The notes under the pieces: generated by a model
The model's input: the letters and a program-made list of their open reading frames with translations, nothing else
Told to the model about the DNA's origin: nothing
Databases searched by the model: none
Position numbers and translations under genes: made by a program
Origin: Deltaproteobacteria bacterium
GTDB taxonomy: Bacteria > Desulfobacterota > Dissulfuribacteria > Dissulfuribacterales > S140-46
DNA length: 9,058 bases
Direction of reading: 5' to 3'
Assembly (NCBI GenBank): GCA_015491585.1
Contig: WFVQ01000093.1
Coordinates: forward strand, 1 to 9,058
Shown here: in pieces, positions 7,213 through 9,058 of the stretch
Numbering within the stretch: the stretch's first letter is position 1
How the letters are laid out: every line of letters begins with the position of its first letter

Positions 7213-7977
7213 CTATCCTGCCAGGATGTAGGACCCGGCCTTTTCTTCCACCTTCCCCTTCTTCACCAAGGCGTCGAGGGCGGACTGGACGTCATCCTCA
7301 GGGGCACCGATCCTGCCCGCCAGGTCTGACAGTGCAGCGCCTCCCTTGGCCAAGGCGGTCATGAGCTGCCTGCTGACACGCTCCTTCCTCAATGCCGGAA
7401 TCACCTTCCCGCCCACCAGTTCCTTGATGTTTTCCGGGGAGTAGTCGTTGGTCTTCTTAAGCCCTTTGGCCACGTTGCCAAGGGATGTGCGCACCTTGGG
7501 TGAATTGAGGGCCTCCACCGCGGCATCCATCCGCTCGCCTATGACATCTCTGGAGGCCTCGCCTTCGGCGGTGCCCAGAGGACCAAGGGCCTTGACCGAG
7601 TTCACGAAACCCGTCACGAGCTCTACGAAACGGGGGGCCTCCGCTGCCGAAGCCCACTCCAGAGAGAAACGCTCCGGATTGATCCCACACTCCTCCAGCG
7701 CCTGCCTCGCCGTCTCCGCTACCACCATTGCCTCGTAATTACCAGACTGGTAATGACACTCGTTGAGGTGTCAGCCGCCTGTGAAGACGCCGTCGGCGCC
7801 CACCTTGAACGCCTCCAACAGAAAGCGCCCGTCGATCCGGCCGGTGCACATCACCCTGATAACCCTGATATTGGGCGGGTACTGGTACCTGGAGACGCCG
7901 GCCGCATCAGCCGCCGCGTAACAGCACCAGTGGCAGAAGAAACCCAAGATATGCGGATTGTAACCCTCCTGGGCCAT
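7213..7977 (-). CDS. mvhD: MvhD, selenocysteine-containing hydrogenase/Hdr iron-sulfur subunit with C-terminal extension
   Basis: A 254-residue protein if the TGA at 7773-7771 is read as selenocysteine (Sec69). Before the TGA: MvhD start GFFCHWCCYAAADAAGVSR (Cys15, 18, 19) and VMCTGRID (Cys44). After it, in the same frame: HLNECHYQSGNYEA (Cys74), then the usual end of the FlpD/MvhD domain (INPERFSLEWASAAEAPRFV). The family motif here is GC-x4-C-H, so Sec replaces a conserved cysteine. A hairpin just downstream fits a bacterial SECIS. The family holds a [2Fe-2S] cluster and passes electrons to HdrA; a selenoprotein form (VhuD) is known in Methanococcus. Residues about 134-254 go beyond the usual ~140-residue MvhD; 199-254 look like a winged-helix-type fold. 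The ATG at 7977 has AAGGAG six bases upstream and lies 77 bp after hdrA. Without Sec, the gene would be two false ORFs (7771-7977 and 7213-7728). Confidence 0.92.
7738..7773 (-). promoter_or_regulatory. Selenocysteine UGA codon with bacterial SECIS-like hairpin
   Basis: On the minus strand the UGA is at 7773-7771. A perfect 7-bp stem follows: AUUACCA (7754-7748), loop GUC (7747-7745), UGGUAAU (7744-7738). The loop G is 23 bases after the UGA. A short stem capped by a GU-containing loop at this distance is what SelB recognises in bacterial selenoprotein mRNAs; the E. coli fdhF apical loop is similar. A second 6-bp hairpin is possible between UGACAC, which includes the UGA itself, and GUGUCA (7759-7754), and could form a lower element. 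The element lies within the coding sequence and codes for conserved MvhD residues (CHYQSGNY). Confidence 0.82.
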
Positions 7978-8054
7978 AACTCACTCCTTCCAAGCAGTAT
8001 CTAACTCAACCGGGGCTGCCCAGTGCAACCGCCGGGATATCAGCTTCCACACGC

Positions 8055-9058
8055 CTACTCGGCCTCAGCCCCTGCCTCCGCCTCCTCGCGAGCCAGGCTC
8101 TCGCCGAATGCGTGGATCTGGGCCATGATCGCCTCGTCGGTGAAGCCACCCATAGAGATCGCCAGGGTCGGACAGTGGGAGGCGCAGATCCCGCAACCCT
8201 TGCAGGAGGCGGTAATGGTCTCCGCCTTGCGCCGCTTGTCCACCTTCTTGAGCTCGATGGCGTTGAAGGGACAGAGACTGGCGCAGATCCCGCAACCAAT
8301 GCACTTCTTCTGGTCCACCCTGGAGACGATGGCGGCAACCGCCACCTTGCCCTTGGCCAGGGGTATGGTAGCCTTGGCCGCCGCAGCCTTTGCCTGCGCT
8401 ATGGACTCGGCCAGCGACTTGGGGCCGTGGGCCAGACCGCAGAGATAGACACCCTCCACGGCCACCTCCACCGGCCTCAGCTTTGCATGGGCCTCGAGGA
8501 AGAATCCGTCAGAGGTCAACGGCGCCTTGATCACCTTGGCCAGCTCTTCGTTGTCGCCTGGCTGGATGCCCACCGACAGTGCGACTATGTTGGCCGGGAT
8601 CTCGATCTCCTCCCCGAGTAGCCGGTCGAAGACCCTCACCTTGATACCTCTGCCGGCCTTGACCACCTCTGGCCGCCGGTCGGGCTCGTAGCGGAGGAAG
8701 ATGACGCCCTTGCGCCTGGCCTCCTGGTACAACTCCTCGTAGAAACCATAGGTCCGCATGTCCCTGTAGAGCACATAGACACGGGCCCCAGGCTTCAATT
8801 CCTTTATCTTGAGCGCGTTCTTGACCGCCTGCGTGCAGCAGATCCTGCTGCAATGGCCCATGTCGTCTCCGCGGCTGCCCACGCACTGGATCATCACTAC
8901 GTTCTTGACGTTCCTTAGGCCGCTGGCCCCCTTGGCGATCCTCGCCTCGAGCTCCAACTGGGTCATCACCTGCCTGCTCTGGCCGTAGAGATCGCCTTTG
9001 GGCGCGTATTCCCGCGCGCCTGTGGCCACCACCACCACGCCGTGGTTCACTATCTCAG
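8055..9058 (-). CDS. hdrA: HdrA, FAD/iron-sulfur subunit of a heterodisulfide-reductase-type complex (C-terminal part)
   Basis: The C-terminal ~333 residues of an HdrA protein; the 5' part lies beyond the right edge, since the frame is open through base 9058 and the GTG at 9050 is internal. HdrA holds FAD and Fe-S clusters and is the site of flavin-based electron bifurcation in Hdr complexes. Seen, numbering from that internal Val: VVVATGA (nucleotide-binding fold end), QCVGSR (Cys56) and HCSRICCTQA (Cys67, 71, 72), the typical HdrA cluster ligands, then GVYLCGLAHGPKSLAESIAQAKAAA, the closing FAD-binding motif. Two ferredoxin sets follow, CIGCGICASLCP (250-261) and CKGCGICASHCP (283-294), and an acidic Glu/Ala tail. 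All cluster positions visible are Cys, with no in-frame TGA. It heads the visible cluster and precedes mvhD by 77 bp. Its substrate side (hydrogenase, NADH or other) cannot be told from this part. Confidence 0.95.
   Translation of the reverse strand, partial: EIVNHGVVVVATGAREYAPKGDLYGQSRQVMTQLELEARIAKGASGLRNVKNVVMIQCVGSRGDDMGHCSRICCTQAVKNALKIKELKPGARVYVLYRDMRTYGFYEELYQEARRKGVIFLRYEPDRRPEVVKAGRGIKVRVFDRLLGEEIEIPANIVALSVGIQPGDNEELAKVIKAPLTSDGFFLEAHAKLRPVEVAVEGVYLCGLAHGPKSLAESIAQAKAAAAKATIPLAKGKVAVAAIVSRVDQKKCIGCGICASLCPFNAIELKKVDKRRKAETITASCKGCGICASHCPTLAISMGGFTDEAIMAQIHAFGESLAREEAEAGAEAE

Noticed and set aside
7738..7754. Inverted repeat as a repressor operator or attachment site
   Set aside because: It is inside the conserved mvhD coding sequence at the right distance from the UGA, so a SECIS role is more likely.
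7213..7977. Two separate genes or a nonsense-broken pseudogene of mvhD
   Set aside because: Both parts are in one frame and all other conserved residues are kept. The TGA sits at a conserved Cys position and a SECIS-like hairpin follows, so recoding explains it better than decay.
8006..8338. 110-residue minus-strand frame overlapping the hdrA end
   Set aside because: It is out of frame with the two ferredoxin motifs of hdrA and consists of Arg/Ser/Pro-rich shadow sequence.

Overview
The window is a fragment of one long minus-strand gene cluster for the methyl branch and the acetyl-CoA-forming end of the Wood-Ljungdahl pathway. It comes from a GC-rich anaerobic bacterium. Acetyl-CoA synthase is the long bacterial form with its N-terminal domain, not the short archaeal CdhC. 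The methylene-tetrahydrofolate (THF) reductase is of the MetF/MetV type coupled to Hdr/Mvh subunits, as known in Moorella-like acetogens. The phylum cannot be fixed from the sequence alone. Actinobacteriota, Firmicutes and Chloroflexota lineages with this pathway are all plausible.

In order of transcription (right to left) the genes are: the C-terminal half of hdrA (8055-9058, cut by the window edge); a selenocysteine-containing mvhD read through an in-frame TGA (7213-7977); an hdrC fused to a 2x[4Fe-4S] ferredoxin (6648-7202); a second, cysteine-type mvhD paralogue (6239-6646); metV (5574-6242); a very large metF::acsD fusion (2461-5577); acsB (225-2432); and the first 54 codons of acsC (1-163). 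Spacing is tight (-4, -4, 1, 10, 28, 61 and 77 bp), which suggests one transcription unit. No gap exceeds 300 bp. No terminator or promoter was recognised inside the window.

The inferred working model is as follows. HdrA (a flavin, electron-bifurcating-type subunit), MvhD and the HdrC-ferredoxin pass electrons to MetV/MetF, which reduces methylene-THF to methyl-THF. The methyl group then goes, via a methyltransferase not seen here, to the corrinoid iron-sulfur protein (AcsC + AcsD) and on to acetyl-CoA synthase (AcsB). CO dehydrogenase (acsA), methyltransferase (acsE) and HdrB are not in the window.

Two points stand out. First, MTHFR and the corrinoid-protein small subunit are one 1038-residue polypeptide, joined by a coiled coil, two TPR-like repeats and Ala/Pro/Glu linkers. 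Second, mvhD carries a UGA selenocysteine codon followed by a convincing bacterial SECIS-like hairpin; without recognising it, the gene is split into two false ORFs. In addition, a second MvhD-like protein sits where hdrB is commonly found in related clusters.
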